A DNA stretch of 64,000 nt. It comes from an uncultured Bacilli bacterium (GTDB lineage Bacteria > Bacillota_I > Bacilli_A > RF39 > UBA660). This document shows, one piece after another, positions 50,130-59,037 of this stretch. The position numbers and the translations under genes are program-made. The notes under the pieces were generated by a model. The model worked only from the letters and a program-made list of their open reading frames with translations. It was not told the DNA's origin and made no database searches. The stretch's first letter is position 1. Each line of letters begins with the position of its first letter. The stretch lies in the NCBI GenBank assembly GCA_934140575.1, contig CAKPBJ010000001.1, positions 62,001 to 126,000 on the forward strand. Reading direction: 5' to 3'.

Positions 50130-50933
50130 CTAGTCTTTTTCACAACCAGTAATTGAATTATAGCAAACACTATTTTTTGTGTCAACGTTTTTTTTGAAAT
50201 TTTTGTATTTTTTTTCTAAAAAGTCCTTTTCTAGGTAGTATTTATCATGTTCTTTTATAATATGCGCATTGTTCCTATAAAAATTATTTATATTCTTTAT
50301 TATTTTTTTCTTTTTAAATTTAAAATTATACAATGTTCTCTCTAATAAAAATTTATTATATGTGTACTCTATTTTTAATTCTTCTTTATGAATTACTGTT
50401 AATAAGAAGAGTGACATTATAATTATATTTAATTTTATATTTGTTTGGAGAAGAAAAATTATCAATACTAGGATGTAACTAATTTTAATTGTTAGTTTAA
50501 AAGAATATTTGTATGGAAGGATTTTATTAAATAATAGATTTAGTAATTTTCCTCCATCTAAGGGATAGATTGGTAGTAAATTAAATACTAATAGTGATAG
50601 ATGATATATAAGTATTAATTCTTTATCTGTTTTAAAAATATTTATTAATAAGATATAGGCAATATTTTGAGTTATTGGACCGGCGATTAGAACTAGAAAT
50701 TCTTTTAGAGGACTTATATTTAATTTCATATCAAACTTGGAAATTCCACCTAATGGATAGATATATATTTTATCTACTTTTATTTTTAATATATAAGCCA
50801 TTATAAAATGACCTAGTTCATGGATTATTATTATTGTATTTAATATTAAATATTCTTTAAATGATCCTATTAAAACTGCGAATAGGCCTAAAATATATAC
50901 TAATGGATTTATTTTAAATATATTTTTTATAAT
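50130..50933 (-). CDS. spoIVFB: SpoIVFB-like site-2 metalloprotease (M50)
   Basis: 267 aa when read from ATT 50933 (GGAG 9 nt upstream; TAG immediately before in frame). The zinc motif HELGH lies at about residues 40-44, and the second motif NLLPIYPLDGGKLLN supplies the Asp. Several membrane helices. The first in-frame ATG (50801) lies after HELGH and would remove the active site, so a non-AUG start is needed. In spore-formers SpoIVFB cleaves pro-sigma-K and is held by SpoIVFA, encoded just upstream with a 20-nt overlap. Confidence 0.83.
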   Translation of the reverse strand: MIKNIFKINPLVYILGLFAVLIGSFKEYLILNTIIIIHELGHFIMAYILKIKVDKIYIYPLGGISKFDMKLNISPLKEFLVLIAGPITQNIAYILLINIFKTDKELILIYHLSLLVFNLLPIYPLDGGKLLNLLFNKILPYKYSFKLTIKISYILVLIIFLLQTNIKLNIIIMSLFLLTVIHKEELKIEYTYNKFLLERTLYNFKFKKKKIIKNINNFYRNNAHIIKEHDKYYLEKDFLEKKYKNFKKNVDTKNSVCYNSITGCEKD

Positions 50934-51480
50934 CTAGTTTTTCTCCACTTTTTTCGAATGAAAGATATAATTCTGTTGAAGCGGTTTCTCCTAGTACTTG
51001 GCCTTTTTCTATGTAGTCATATAATTTATAATTGTTTGTATTAACATTTGAATAATATGTATCAATACCATCCACTTGCTCTACTATTATTGTCTTTAAA
51101 TTATCTTTTTCTCCTACATAGACAATTATTCCGCTTTCTAATACTGGAACTAGGTAATGTTCATCAACTGTTAGTTTTACTCCATTTTTATATTCTTTTG
51201 AGTCTTTATATGATAATTTTTCACTAAATACTGAGCTTTCTTCTTTAACTACTTTATCAAGTGATAATACTTTTCCAAAATATTTATCATATATGTTTCT
51301 GACTTTTGTAAATTTAAAACTCTTAGTATATACTTCTTCTTCTATGAATTCTTTTACTTTTATATTTTGCTTTACTAAGATTAGACCTATTAAAAATATT
51401 ATTATTGCACATAGTACTTTACTTATGAATATTTTTACTTGTTTTTTTAATACTAATTTTTCTTCTATTTTTCTTTCCAT
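50914..51480 (-). CDS. spoIVFA: SpoIVFA-like protein with degenerate M23 domain
   Basis: 188 aa. One membrane helix (about 18-42) is followed by an M23/LytM-like domain (LVPVLESGIIVYVGE, VEQVDGIDTYYSNV, KGQVLGETASTELYLSFEK) without the zinc-binding histidines, as in SpoIVFA. SpoIVFA anchors and inhibits SpoIVFB at the forespore membrane. Start at ATG 51480 behind GAGGAG. Gene order mreC-mreD-spoIVFA-spoIVFB follows Bacillus, but minC and minD are absent. Confidence 0.78.
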   Translation of the reverse strand: MERKIEEKLVLKKQVKIFISKVLCAIIIFLIGLILVKQNIKVKEFIEEEVYTKSFKFTKVRNIYDKYFGKVLSLDKVVKEESSVFSEKLSYKDSKEYKNGVKLTVDEHYLVPVLESGIIVYVGEKDNLKTIIVEQVDGIDTYYSNVNTNNYKLYDYIEKGQVLGETASTELYLSFEKSGEKLDYKKYI

Positions 51481-51546
51481 ATAATCTCCTCGATTAATTA
51501 TATGTAGAAGGATTATTTAATATAATAAAAAATAAGTATAACTTTT

Positions 51547-52056
51547 TTAGTTGATACTTATCTTTTTATATTTTTTAGGTATAACTTTTATTATTCCATA
51601 TAGAAGTTCTCCATATATTATATTTAATAATAAGCTATGGGTAATTTTATATAATACTTTTAGTATTGTTACTGGGACAATATTATAGATAAATAATATT
51701 AGTCCTGTTAGTGATTCATAAGCTGTTATTATAATTATTAGGTATATTATTAGTTTTGTAGCATTTACTTCTAAATTTTTATATATGTACATTGTTATTA
51801 TTGCTATGCATAAGAATAATACTGCATTAAAGAATAAAAGATTTGTATATAATAAATCATAAATTATTCCTAGAAGAAATACTATTATAAAGTATGATAT
51901 TTCTTTTTTCTTAAAGAAGGGATATATTAAAAATATAGAGACTAATGTAAGTAATGGGGTGAAAAGTGATAGGTCATTTACTAGATATGGTAAATAATTT
52001 GATAATATTCCATCTAATAATAAAGATATTATTAATATTATTGTACTTGCTAGCAT
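51547..52056 (-). CDS. mreD: Rod shape-determining protein MreD
   Basis: 169 aa, five predicted membrane helices, beginning SLLLDGILSNYLPYLVND and containing FLIYPFFKKKEISYFIIVFLLGIIYDLL, the conserved MreD region. Part of the elongation complex. Start at ATG 52056 in the last codon region of mreC. Confidence 0.85.
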   Translation of the reverse strand: MLASTIILIISLLLDGILSNYLPYLVNDLSLFTPLLTLVSIFLIYPFFKKKEISYFIIVFLLGIIYDLLYTNLLFFNAVLFLCIAIITMYIYKNLEVNATKLIIYLIIIITAYESLTGLILFIYNIVPVTILKVLYKITHSLLLNIIYGELLYGIIKVIPKKYKKISIN

Positions 52057-52838
52057 TACTTTGTCCTTAATACTGTTACATAGTGAATATCATTAAAATC
52101 TTGATATGTCTTTATGTATACATTTTTACTTAGATTATACTTATCACTTTCAATTTTTTCTACTGTACCTATATATATACCCTGAGGTGTTGATTGGCCA
52201 AGGCCACTAGTTAGAACAACATCTCCTTCTTTTATTTCTGTTGTTTTGTCTATGTCTGATGCTTTTATTAATCCTGTTTTTTTATTATATCCATTTAATA
52301 TAGCATAGTTGTCATCGTTATTTGTTTTTATTGCGACACTAACTTTGAAATTTACATCATCTGATGTGATTAATTTTACTTCACTTGAGTTTTTTGAAAC
52401 ACTAGATATCTTTCCTACCAAACCGTTTTTTGTAATGACTGCCATATTTTTTTCAATACCAGAGTTTGAACCTTTATCAATTGTAATTGTATTAAACCAA
52501 TAACTTTTATTTCTTGATAGTATTGTTGCATTTACTGGTGTATATTCTGTTAGAGTTTTATTTAATTCTAGTGTGTCTTTTAATTCTTTAATTTCTTTTT
52601 CTAATGAAGCGTTTACATTCTTTTGAATTAAGTAACTTTCTGATGCAGTTTCATCTTTATCTTTATTTAATGTCGTGAATGGATACATTACTACTTTTTG
52701 AATATCAATTCCAATACTTTTTAATATTGTATTTTGACTTCTTGTTGTAAGTAGTGAAATTGATAGTAGAATTACTAGTACTACAGCAACAATTGATATT
52801 ATAATAAATTTTTGATTTTTTTTCTTTTTTCTATACAT
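52056..52838 (-). CDS. mreC: Rod shape-determining protein MreC
   Basis: 260 aa. A membrane helix (about 10-30), a coiled coil (about 65-95, VNASLEKEIKELKDTLELNK), then the beta domain with TVNKGSN-like TIDKGSNSGIEKNMAVITKNGLVGKIS and LTSGLGQSTPQGIYIGTVE. It scaffolds the cell wall elongation machinery outside the membrane. mreB is not next to it, unlike in Bacillus. Confidence 0.92.
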   Translation of the reverse strand: MYRKKKKNQKFIIISIVAVVLVILLSISLLTTRSQNTILKSIGIDIQKVVMYPFTTLNKDKDETASESYLIQKNVNASLEKEIKELKDTLELNKTLTEYTPVNATILSRNKSYWFNTITIDKGSNSGIEKNMAVITKNGLVGKISSVSKNSSEVKLITSDDVNFKVSVAIKTNNDDNYAILNGYNKKTGLIKASDIDKTTEIKEGDVVLTSGLGQSTPQGIYIGTVEKIESDKYNLSKNVYIKTYQDFNDIHYVTVLRTK

Positions 52839-52882
52839 ATAATCATCTCACTAAACTATTATATTATATTTTTCTTTTTGTT

Positions 52883-53566
52883 TCAATTTAGAATGTTTAA
52901 ATGTTCATAAAAACTGTAAAAAGAGTTGTCTCCAACAATTATATGGTCTGTTACTGGTATTCCTTGTATTCTCCCTGTTTCCATTAAATTTTTCGTAAAT
53001 AATATATCTTCTTTTGATGGTGTTGTATCACCTGTTGGATGATTGTGAATAGCAACTATTGATGATGCACTTACTCTATATGCTTCCTTAAATATTTCTC
53101 TTGTATGTGTTACTGATCTATTTATTGTTCCCATAAAAATTAATTTCCTTTCAATTAACTCTTGTTTTGTATTAAAGTAGTAGCAATAAAAATATTCTTG
53201 TTTCTTCCCTAAAAGTAAATATCTTACAGACTTCCATATTGCTTTAGGATTATCTAGTTTAACTAATCTTTCATCTTTTTCTAAAAATATTCTTTTTCCA
53301 AGTTCGATGCTTGCCAGTAACTCCATTGCCTTAACCTCACCCACTCCGTCTATACTCATTAAATCATTCATACTTAGGTCTTTTAATTGGCTTAGATTGT
53401 ATTTATTTAATATTTCTAGAGATATTTCATTTACGTTTTTATTTTTTGTACCTGTTTTTAGTATTATAGATATTAATTCTTTATTTGATATATTTTCTAT
53501 TCCTACTTCTTTTAATCTTTCTCTTGGTCTTTCTTCTTTTGGTATATCTTTAATTCTATAATTCAT
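52883..53566 (-). CDS. radC: RadC family JAB-domain protein
   Basis: 227 aa. N-terminal helix-hairpin-helix (SIDGVGEVKAMELLASIELG), then the JAB/MPN domain with AIHNHPTGDTTPSKED and VTDHIIVGD giving the zinc-binding His/Asp set. Its molecular role is unsettled despite the name. Position upstream of mreC matches Bacillus. Start at ATG 53566 behind TAGAGGTG. Confidence 0.94.
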   Translation of the reverse strand: MNYRIKDIPKEERPRERLKEVGIENISNKELISIILKTGTKNKNVNEISLEILNKYNLSQLKDLSMNDLMSIDGVGEVKAMELLASIELGKRIFLEKDERLVKLDNPKAIWKSVRYLLLGKKQEYFYCYYFNTKQELIERKLIFMGTINRSVTHTREIFKEAYRVSASSIVAIHNHPTGDTTPSKEDILFTKNLMETGRIQGIPVTDHIIVGDNSFYSFYEHLNILN

Positions 53567-53597
53567 ATTTCACCTCTATATATTATTAGAGAGTTTA

Positions 53598-54020
53598 TTA
53601 TGAATTAGTGTTATTTCTTAATATTTCTTCATAAGTTGCGATTACTGTTTCTTCTATTTTTAATATTTCTTCATGTGATGATGTTTCATTTATTAAGTTA
53701 TCAAATTGAGTTACTGTTTCTTTAAATTCTTTGTTTGTTAGATATTTTTCTTTTATTGTTACCTTTTTGTTTTGTTCTTCTAGAATAGATTTTATTTTAT
53801 TTGCAGTTTCTAAGTTTCTTGATATTCCTTTTTTTATATAAAGATTATCATAACCTTTTATAGATGTTTTGACTGTATTACTTCCTTTTTCTTCTATAAA
53901 ATAATATATTTCTTTATTGGTTATATTTTTTATTAAATCTATTTTACTCTTAAACAATATATTTCCTAATATGTATCCTATTATTATGTATATTAATCCT
54001 TTTATTATGATTTTTTTCAT
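53598..54020 (-). CDS. Single-TM protein upstream of radC, possibly SpoIIB-like
   Basis: 140 aa. An N-terminal membrane helix (about 5-24, GLIYIIIGYILGNILF) precedes an outer domain with YFIEEKGSNTVKTSIKGYDNLY and ANKIKSILEEQNKKVTIKEKYL, which has the size and helix-strand pattern of a SPOR domain. In Bacillus spoIIB (TM plus SPOR) lies in this region upstream of radC. The assignment rests on synteny and pattern only. Confidence 0.5.
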   Translation of the reverse strand: MKKIIIKGLIYIIIGYILGNILFKSKIDLIKNITNKEIYYFIEEKGSNTVKTSIKGYDNLYIKKGISRNLETANKIKSILEEQNKKVTIKEKYLTNKEFKETVTQFDNLINETSSHEEILKIEETVIATYEEILRNNTNS

Positions 54021-54097
54021 GTGATCACCATCGTTAATATAACAGACTAATAATTAGAATTTTGTCAAAAAAAATAGGTATTCTTTTTTTGAATACA

Positions 54098-56281
54098 CTA
54101 TTTTTGTTTTTTTGCTTGTATTATCGTTGTGACTATTATGATTGATAGTCCTATTACTAATAGATATAACCAAGCTGGTATTGATAACCATACATCTTTT
54201 AATTCATAAATTATATTTAGTATTATCATAATCATTCCCATAATATAGAAACTATTATATTCTTCTTTATATCCAATAATTACTAGAATTATACCTAATG
54301 TTAGGAAATAGATAAATAACATTATGCTTGGTAGATATAAAACTCCACTTATTGCTATTGATAATATTATTCCAATTATTCCAACTATATTTTTATTATC
54401 TTTTCCTTTTACTACATATTTTAGTAATAAGAATAATATATAAAATATTAGTATACTTCTAATTATTGTTGTGATATCAGCATTTACAATTTCTGAATTA
54501 CATAGTACTAATAATGGTATAGCTATATAAAAGTATGTTGATGTTTTTATGTCATCAGATTTGGATATTACAATTATAAAACTTAATACCCAAATAAATA
54601 ATATATTAATTAGATATATATTTAAATTTATTATATTTAAACATATAAATGGTAAGTAAATACTTGATAGTAATAATATATATGAATAAATATTTTTAAA
54701 TCTATTTGATTGTTTTCTTTCTATAATAAATAAATATATACATGGAAGTAATGATATTATAGATACCAAAATATTTGTATTAGTACTTGTAGATAGGAGT
54801 GTTAAGGTTACTGATATCATTAAACTTAATTTGTAAATATTATCATCTTTTTTTAGATAATTAATTAGACTATATATAATTGATGTTAGCGAGAATGCTA
54901 AGACTAAGTTTGCATTTATTATGTGTTCTGTATCTAATATATTTAAAATTCCTGATACTAGTAAGAATATAGCAACTGGTGTTGTGTATTTTGTCATGTT
55001 CACTGTTTCAAACTTTAATAAATTATTGATTGATAATAAATTAAATAAGATATAGATTGCTGGTACTAAGACTGATACTGATGGGTCTTTACTTGATAAT
55101 ATACCAAAACATATAAATGATATAAATGTATATATTATATAACTTAGTTTTTTATTGTTTTTAGAAGTAGTTAGTACATTTTGCATTATTGTTGTTGTAT
55201 AAAATGTCGTACAAATAAAGTCAAATATTAGATTTGTATTTACTGTTCTTAATGGTATTTCAATTAATATGTATGTGAATATTAAGTTTAAACTATTTGT
55301 TATGTTTGAATTTTCTTTTTGGTTTATAGTTAGATATAATAAATTTAAGAAATTAGTAATGGTTGCGAGTAATAAGAAATATATGTTTGCGTCAGTTGAG
55401 TATTTTAATATGAATAAAACTAAGATGTATGATGCTGTTTTTGTAAATATTTTTAGAACATTATTATCTTTAATGCGAATATTTACAAATAATACAACTA
55501 ATGACACTAATGAAATTACTCCCATTACTTCTAAATTTAGATATGTAAGTAAATTATATAATGCAAATATTATTGCGACATATGATAGATATGCTAGATA
55601 GTTTTTATTATATTTTATATAACTAATATATGTAAATAAGCCTATTACTAAATATGTAATAAAGTATGATAATTTAGAACCTATTCCGCTGTATGTTAAG
55701 AATGAACCAAATATACCAAAGTACTGTATAGCGACAATTGATAATGTATAGAATGATATACTTAGTATCCAATACATAAATGATGTTTTATATAGTTTTA
55801 ATTTTCTTTCTGTTAATATTGATAGAATTAAAAATGAGAAAGCAAATAATATTAAGACTATTACTTTTATTTTATCTGTAATTATTTCCCATGATGTAGT
55901 TGCGAAAAGCATTCCAGATATTATTACCATTAATACTCCCAATTTTAATAAGTTATCAATTTTTTTTGATTCTTGATTTTCTTTTTTAGGTGGACCATTA
56001 ATAGCATTTACAGCTTGTTCATATTTACTTAATTTTCCAATAAATACAAATATTAATATTGAAGGAATTAAATATATTGGTATATTAATAATTCCAAGAA
56101 TAATAAGTGACTTTTTATTATCTATTAAGTCAAGTCCTTTGGTTTCACTTATTGATAATATAATTATTCCTATTACTAGGGTAATTATTCCTATTACTAG
56201 ACTATCTGTTAATATCAATATTATGGCAGATAATAAGTCTAATATTCCTGCTATTTTTAATAAAATTTTATCACTATCCAT
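54098..56281 (-). CDS. Large polytopic membrane protein, 727 aa
   Basis: About 20 hydrophobic segments throughout, a soluble loop near residue 95-115 (NAINGPPKKENQESKK), and no catalytic motif I recognise. The N-terminal ~90 residues form four helices; a 21-bp tandem duplication near 56160-56205 encodes a repeated LVIGII. It resembles the DUF2339-type giant membrane proteins in outline, without a firm match. ATG 56281 is chosen because GAGG is 8 nt upstream; 56287 is closer than normal. Confidence 0.6.
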   Translation of the reverse strand: MDSDKILLKIAGILDLLSAIILILTDSLVIGIITLVIGIIILSISETKGLDLIDNKKSLIILGIINIPIYLIPSILIFVFIGKLSKYEQAVNAINGPPKKENQESKKIDNLLKLGVLMVIISGMLFATTSWEIITDKIKVIVLILFAFSFLILSILTERKLKLYKTSFMYWILSISFYTLSIVAIQYFGIFGSFLTYSGIGSKLSYFITYLVIGLFTYISYIKYNKNYLAYLSYVAIIFALYNLLTYLNLEVMGVISLVSLVVLFVNIRIKDNNVLKIFTKTASYILVLFILKYSTDANIYFLLLATITNFLNLLYLTINQKENSNITNSLNLIFTYILIEIPLRTVNTNLIFDFICTTFYTTTIMQNVLTTSKNNKKLSYIIYTFISFICFGILSSKDPSVSVLVPAIYILFNLLSINNLLKFETVNMTKYTTPVAIFLLVSGILNILDTEHIINANLVLAFSLTSIIYSLINYLKKDDNIYKLSLMISVTLTLLSTSTNTNILVSIISLLPCIYLFIIERKQSNRFKNIYSYILLLSSIYLPFICLNIINLNIYLINILFIWVLSFIIVISKSDDIKTSTYFYIAIPLLVLCNSEIVNADITTIIRSILIFYILFLLLKYVVKGKDNKNIVGIIGIILSIAISGVLYLPSIMLFIYFLTLGIILVIIGYKEEYNSFYIMGMIMIILNIIYELKDVWLSIPAWLYLLVIGLSIIIVTTIIQAKKQK

Positions 56282-56338
56282 ATACATTACCTCTTTATTA
56301 TATTATAAAGATAATAATTGATATTGTCTATTTTTTTA

Positions 56339-57736
56339 TTAATTTTTCTTCAAGACTTTTTCTAATGAAGTTTTTTTATCAACTACTTTTCGTAATATTT
56401 CAACTCTATCCGTATTATTTAGATCATAGTCTTGACCTACTACTTTTTCATTTACTATGATGTCTACAGGCTTATCTATTAATTCTGGATATATTGTGCA
56501 GATAAAATCAAAGGCTGTTGAACCATATGGTAGTTCTATTGTTCTGTCTTTGTCATATACATAAATATGTTCTGTAAATAATCTTTTATTTGCTTGTGAT
56601 ATAAAGTCATAATTGTTTTTTGAGTTTTCATCTATTTCCATTAATACTTTTATAAATGGGATGTGTTGTTTTATATATTCTTGAGTTTCTTCTTTTGTCA
56701 TACCATTTTTAATATTCCATAACGCTGATACTCCATAAGCTGTTACTTTATCCATATCATATGTTCTTATTTTTACTTTTGTAGGAATACTATTTGCTGA
56801 TACTGTTGTATGTAGAGATTGATAAAGATTCGTTTTTGGATTTGAAATATAGTCTTTTAGTCTTCCATTAATATGTGGGTATTCTCCATGTACAAGACCT
56901 AGAGTTCTATAACAATCATCTACTTCTTCTACTAATATTTTTAAATAAAATAAATCATAAATATTTTCCAATTCATAGCCTTCTAATATTTTTTTATAAG
57001 TTGTACAGATGTTTTTTGTTCTTAAAAGAATTTGACTAGGTATTTCTTTTGCTTTTAGAATTTCATTGATTTTATATTTTATTTCTTCTAAATGTTCTTT
57101 TTTTTGTTCTTGTAGTTTTTGCTTTTGATATGAAATTTGTTTATATGCATCTGGTTCAATATACTTTAGTGCTAGGTCTTCTAAGTCGCTTTTTATTTTA
57201 TATGCTCCTATTGATAAAGCTAGTGGAACGAATATTTCCATTGTTTCTATGGCATTTTCTCTTTGCTTTTCTGCCTTTTTAAAATCTAGCGTTTCCATAT
57301 TGTGAAGACGATCTGCTAATTTTATCAATATTATTCTTACATCTTTTGAAAGACCATTTGTGATTTTTCTTGTGTTTGCTAGTACTTGTTCTTCTTTTGT
57401 TGAAAAATTCATTCTTCGCATTTTTGTAACACCATCTACTAATTCTGAAACAGTTGGATTGATTATTCTTGCGATATCTTCTTTTGAAAAATCTTCTCCA
57501 TCTTCTATTGTATCGTGAAGAAGACAAGCACAAATTGTATCGGCATCATAAATTTCCATATTAAGTGCATTTTTAGCAACATTCAATGGATGAATTATAT
57601 AAGGCTCTCCACTTTGTCTAAATTGATTTTTATGTATATCACTTGCTAGATGAAATGATTTTTTTACATTTTCTAAATCTTGTTCTGTTACATTATGCTT
57701 TTTTAATTCTTCTAAAATATCTTCTATCGTTATCAT
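56339..57736 (-). CDS. Long RelA/SpoT homologue, hydrolase intact, synthetase degenerate
   Basis: 465 aa, shorter than Rel (~730) and lacking the C-terminal ACT region. The HD hydrolase has His35, His49, HDTIED (His74-Asp79) and RLHNMETL. The synthetase half keeps GRLKDYISNPKTNLYQSLHT, but the catalytic EVQIRT is KVKIRT (Glu to Lys320) and DLxAxRI is DLFYLKI (Arg to Lys266). A TGS domain follows (HIYVYDKDRTIELPYGSTAFD). It is therefore probably a (p)ppGpp hydrolase. ATG 57736 has TGGAGGG upstream. Confidence 0.82.
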   Translation of the reverse strand: MITIEDILEELKKHNVTEQDLENVKKSFHLASDIHKNQFRQSGEPYIIHPLNVAKNALNMEIYDADTICACLLHDTIEDGEDFSKEDIARIINPTVSELVDGVTKMRRMNFSTKEEQVLANTRKITNGLSKDVRIILIKLADRLHNMETLDFKKAEKQRENAIETMEIFVPLALSIGAYKIKSDLEDLALKYIEPDAYKQISYQKQKLQEQKKEHLEEIKYKINEILKAKEIPSQILLRTKNICTTYKKILEGYELENIYDLFYLKILVEEVDDCYRTLGLVHGEYPHINGRLKDYISNPKTNLYQSLHTTVSANSIPTKVKIRTYDMDKVTAYGVSALWNIKNGMTKEETQEYIKQHIPFIKVLMEIDENSKNNYDFISQANKRLFTEHIYVYDKDRTIELPYGSTAFDFICTIYPELIDKPVDIIVNEKVVGQDYDLNNTDRVEILRKVVDKKTSLEKVLKKN

Positions 57737-57787
57737 ACGAACCCTCCATATTATAAAAAAACAACTCAAAATTACTTATTGAATCGT

Positions 57788-57841
57788 TTATATTTTGACA
57801 TGGTTGATATATGAATTTTTAATTATATTTAATTTAGACAT
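57788..57841 (-). CDS. Candidate 17-aa leader peptide upstream of the long RSH gene
   Basis: GAGGTGAG 4 nt before ATG 57841 opens MSKLNIIKNSYINHVKI, then stop. It lies between a good promoter and the RSH ribosome binding site, about 50 nt from its start. It could be a regulatory leader peptide or a chance mini-ORF. Confidence 0.35.
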   Translation of the reverse strand: MSKLNIIKNSYINHVKI

Positions 57842-57871
57842 ATATCTCACCTCTTTTTTTATTAATATAAA

Positions 57872-57900
57872 TATATAACAAATATAGGTTTCATTGTCAA
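57872..57900 (-). promoter_or_regulatory. Promoter upstream of the leader peptide and long RSH gene
   Basis: Minus strand TTGACA (57900-57895), 17-nt spacer, TATATA (57877-57872). Confidence 0.6.
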
Positions 57901-57925
57901 TGAAATATGAAAATTTATTGTTTTT

Positions 57926-58423
57926 TTAATTTGATGATGGGATTTTACTTCCTTTAGCTAGTATTGTTACTGTTGTTTTATCTGTAGTTTCTGTTATTTC
58001 TTTACCAAGATTATTATTTCTATCTTTATAGTCTTTTATTGTGAATGTTATTTGTTTATTAGTGGTTGGTTGATTTAAAACTTGATAGTATGAAACATAA
58101 TAACCATTTCTTTTATATAGAGTTGTTTCTTTACCATTTATTATTATGGTTGGGTTGGTTCCTAATTGTTCATTAAATTTAAACTTTAAGGTTATTGTAT
58201 TTCCTTCTTCGGCATAGTTTGAGTTTGTTTCATTATCACTTGTTATAGTTACATATGTTATTTCTGGTGGTATTTTATCATTCTTGTCTATGGGATTAAT
58301 AAAATTAATTATAGTTTCATTATTTTGATAAACTAAAAAAATCAGTAATAGCATACCTAATATAATTAAAATAATTGTAATTATACTAGATAATTTTTTT
58401 TGTTTCTTTTCTTCTTCTATCAT
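57926..58423 (-). CDS. Single-TM protein with bacterial Ig-like domain, 165 aa
   Basis: A lysine-rich cytosolic start and membrane helix (about 15-33) are followed by an outer domain with PPEITYVTITSDNETN, NTITLKFKFNEQLGTNPTII and QITFTIKDYKDRNNNLG. This is the pattern of SbsA/Bap-type Ig-like domains. A cell-surface role is likely, partner unknown. Start at ATG 58423 behind AAGAGG. The gap to 58683 upstream contains no gene. Confidence 0.6.
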   Translation of the reverse strand: MIEEEKKQKKLSSIITIILIILGMLLLIFLVYQNNETIINFINPIDKNDKIPPEITYVTITSDNETNSNYAEEGNTITLKFKFNEQLGTNPTIIINGKETTLYKRNGYYVSYYQVLNQPTTNKQITFTIKDYKDRNNNLGKEITETTDKTTVTILAKGSKIPSSN

Positions 58424-58656
58424 ATTAAAATACCTCTTTATTTATATTAATAGATTATCATTTTTATAAGTTTGTTTCAATAGGTGTTTCTTTATATTTA
58501 TTATTTAGAGGGATGTTTGTTTACATTTAATTTACTATGATTTTTTTAAATGCAATTATCTAAGTTATAATAATTTTTTAATATTTGTGTACTTACTCCT
58601 GGAGAAGATATTACTTAATTCTTATAAAGCTAATATTAGTTGTGAAAAAAAAGCAA

Positions 58657-58688
58657 AATAAAATATTGGAAAAATCCAATATTTTATT
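58657..58688 (-). terminator. Terminator of the prepilin operon
   Basis: AATAAAATATTGGA/TCCAATATTTTATT perfect 14-bp stem, 4-nt loop, TTTG tail on the minus strand. Overlaps the stop of the 113-aa gene. Confidence 0.75.
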
Positions 58689-59025
58689 CACTTTTTGTAA
58701 GTTGTCCAATTAAAAGTGTATATGTTCCTTTTTCAACATCTACTTCATAATTTACTATTGCATCTGAATCATCGACTTTATAGCTATATGTATAGATATT
58801 TTTATCACTTGATACAAATTCTAAGTTGTCTTTTTTTATTGTTTCACTTGAATCTAAAATTATTTTTTCTGCTTTTTGTTTTTTATTTTTATTAGGTTTA
58901 TCTTTATTTTCATTTTCTTTTATATTTGAATTATTATTTTCTATTAATAAATTATAGGATATTCCAGATACTATTAATAGAGTTGAGATAATAAATACTA
59001 TTAAGATTATTTTTTTTCTTTTCAT
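58684..59025 (-). CDS. Single-TM hypothetical protein, 113 aa
   Basis: N-terminal basic residues and one membrane helix (about 6-27, IILIVFIISTLLIVSGISYN), an Asn/Lys-rich linker, then a ~65-residue outer domain (FVSSDKNIYTYSYKVDDSDA). No family recognised. It lies 12 nt after the prepilin-like gene, with AAAGGAG before ATG 59025, so it is co-transcribed and could be its partner. Confidence 0.6.
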   Translation of the reverse strand: MKRKKIILIVFIISTLLIVSGISYNLLIENNNSNIKENENKDKPNKNKKQKAEKIILDSSETIKKDNLEFVSSDKNIYTYSYKVDDSDAIVNYEVDVEKGTYTLLIGQLTKSE

Positions 59026-59037
59026 TTCGTTCTCCTT

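Noticed and set aside
57279..57533. 84-aa minus-strand ORF inside the long RSH gene
   Set aside because: It is the out-of-frame shadow of a well-supported conserved gene and has no family-like features.
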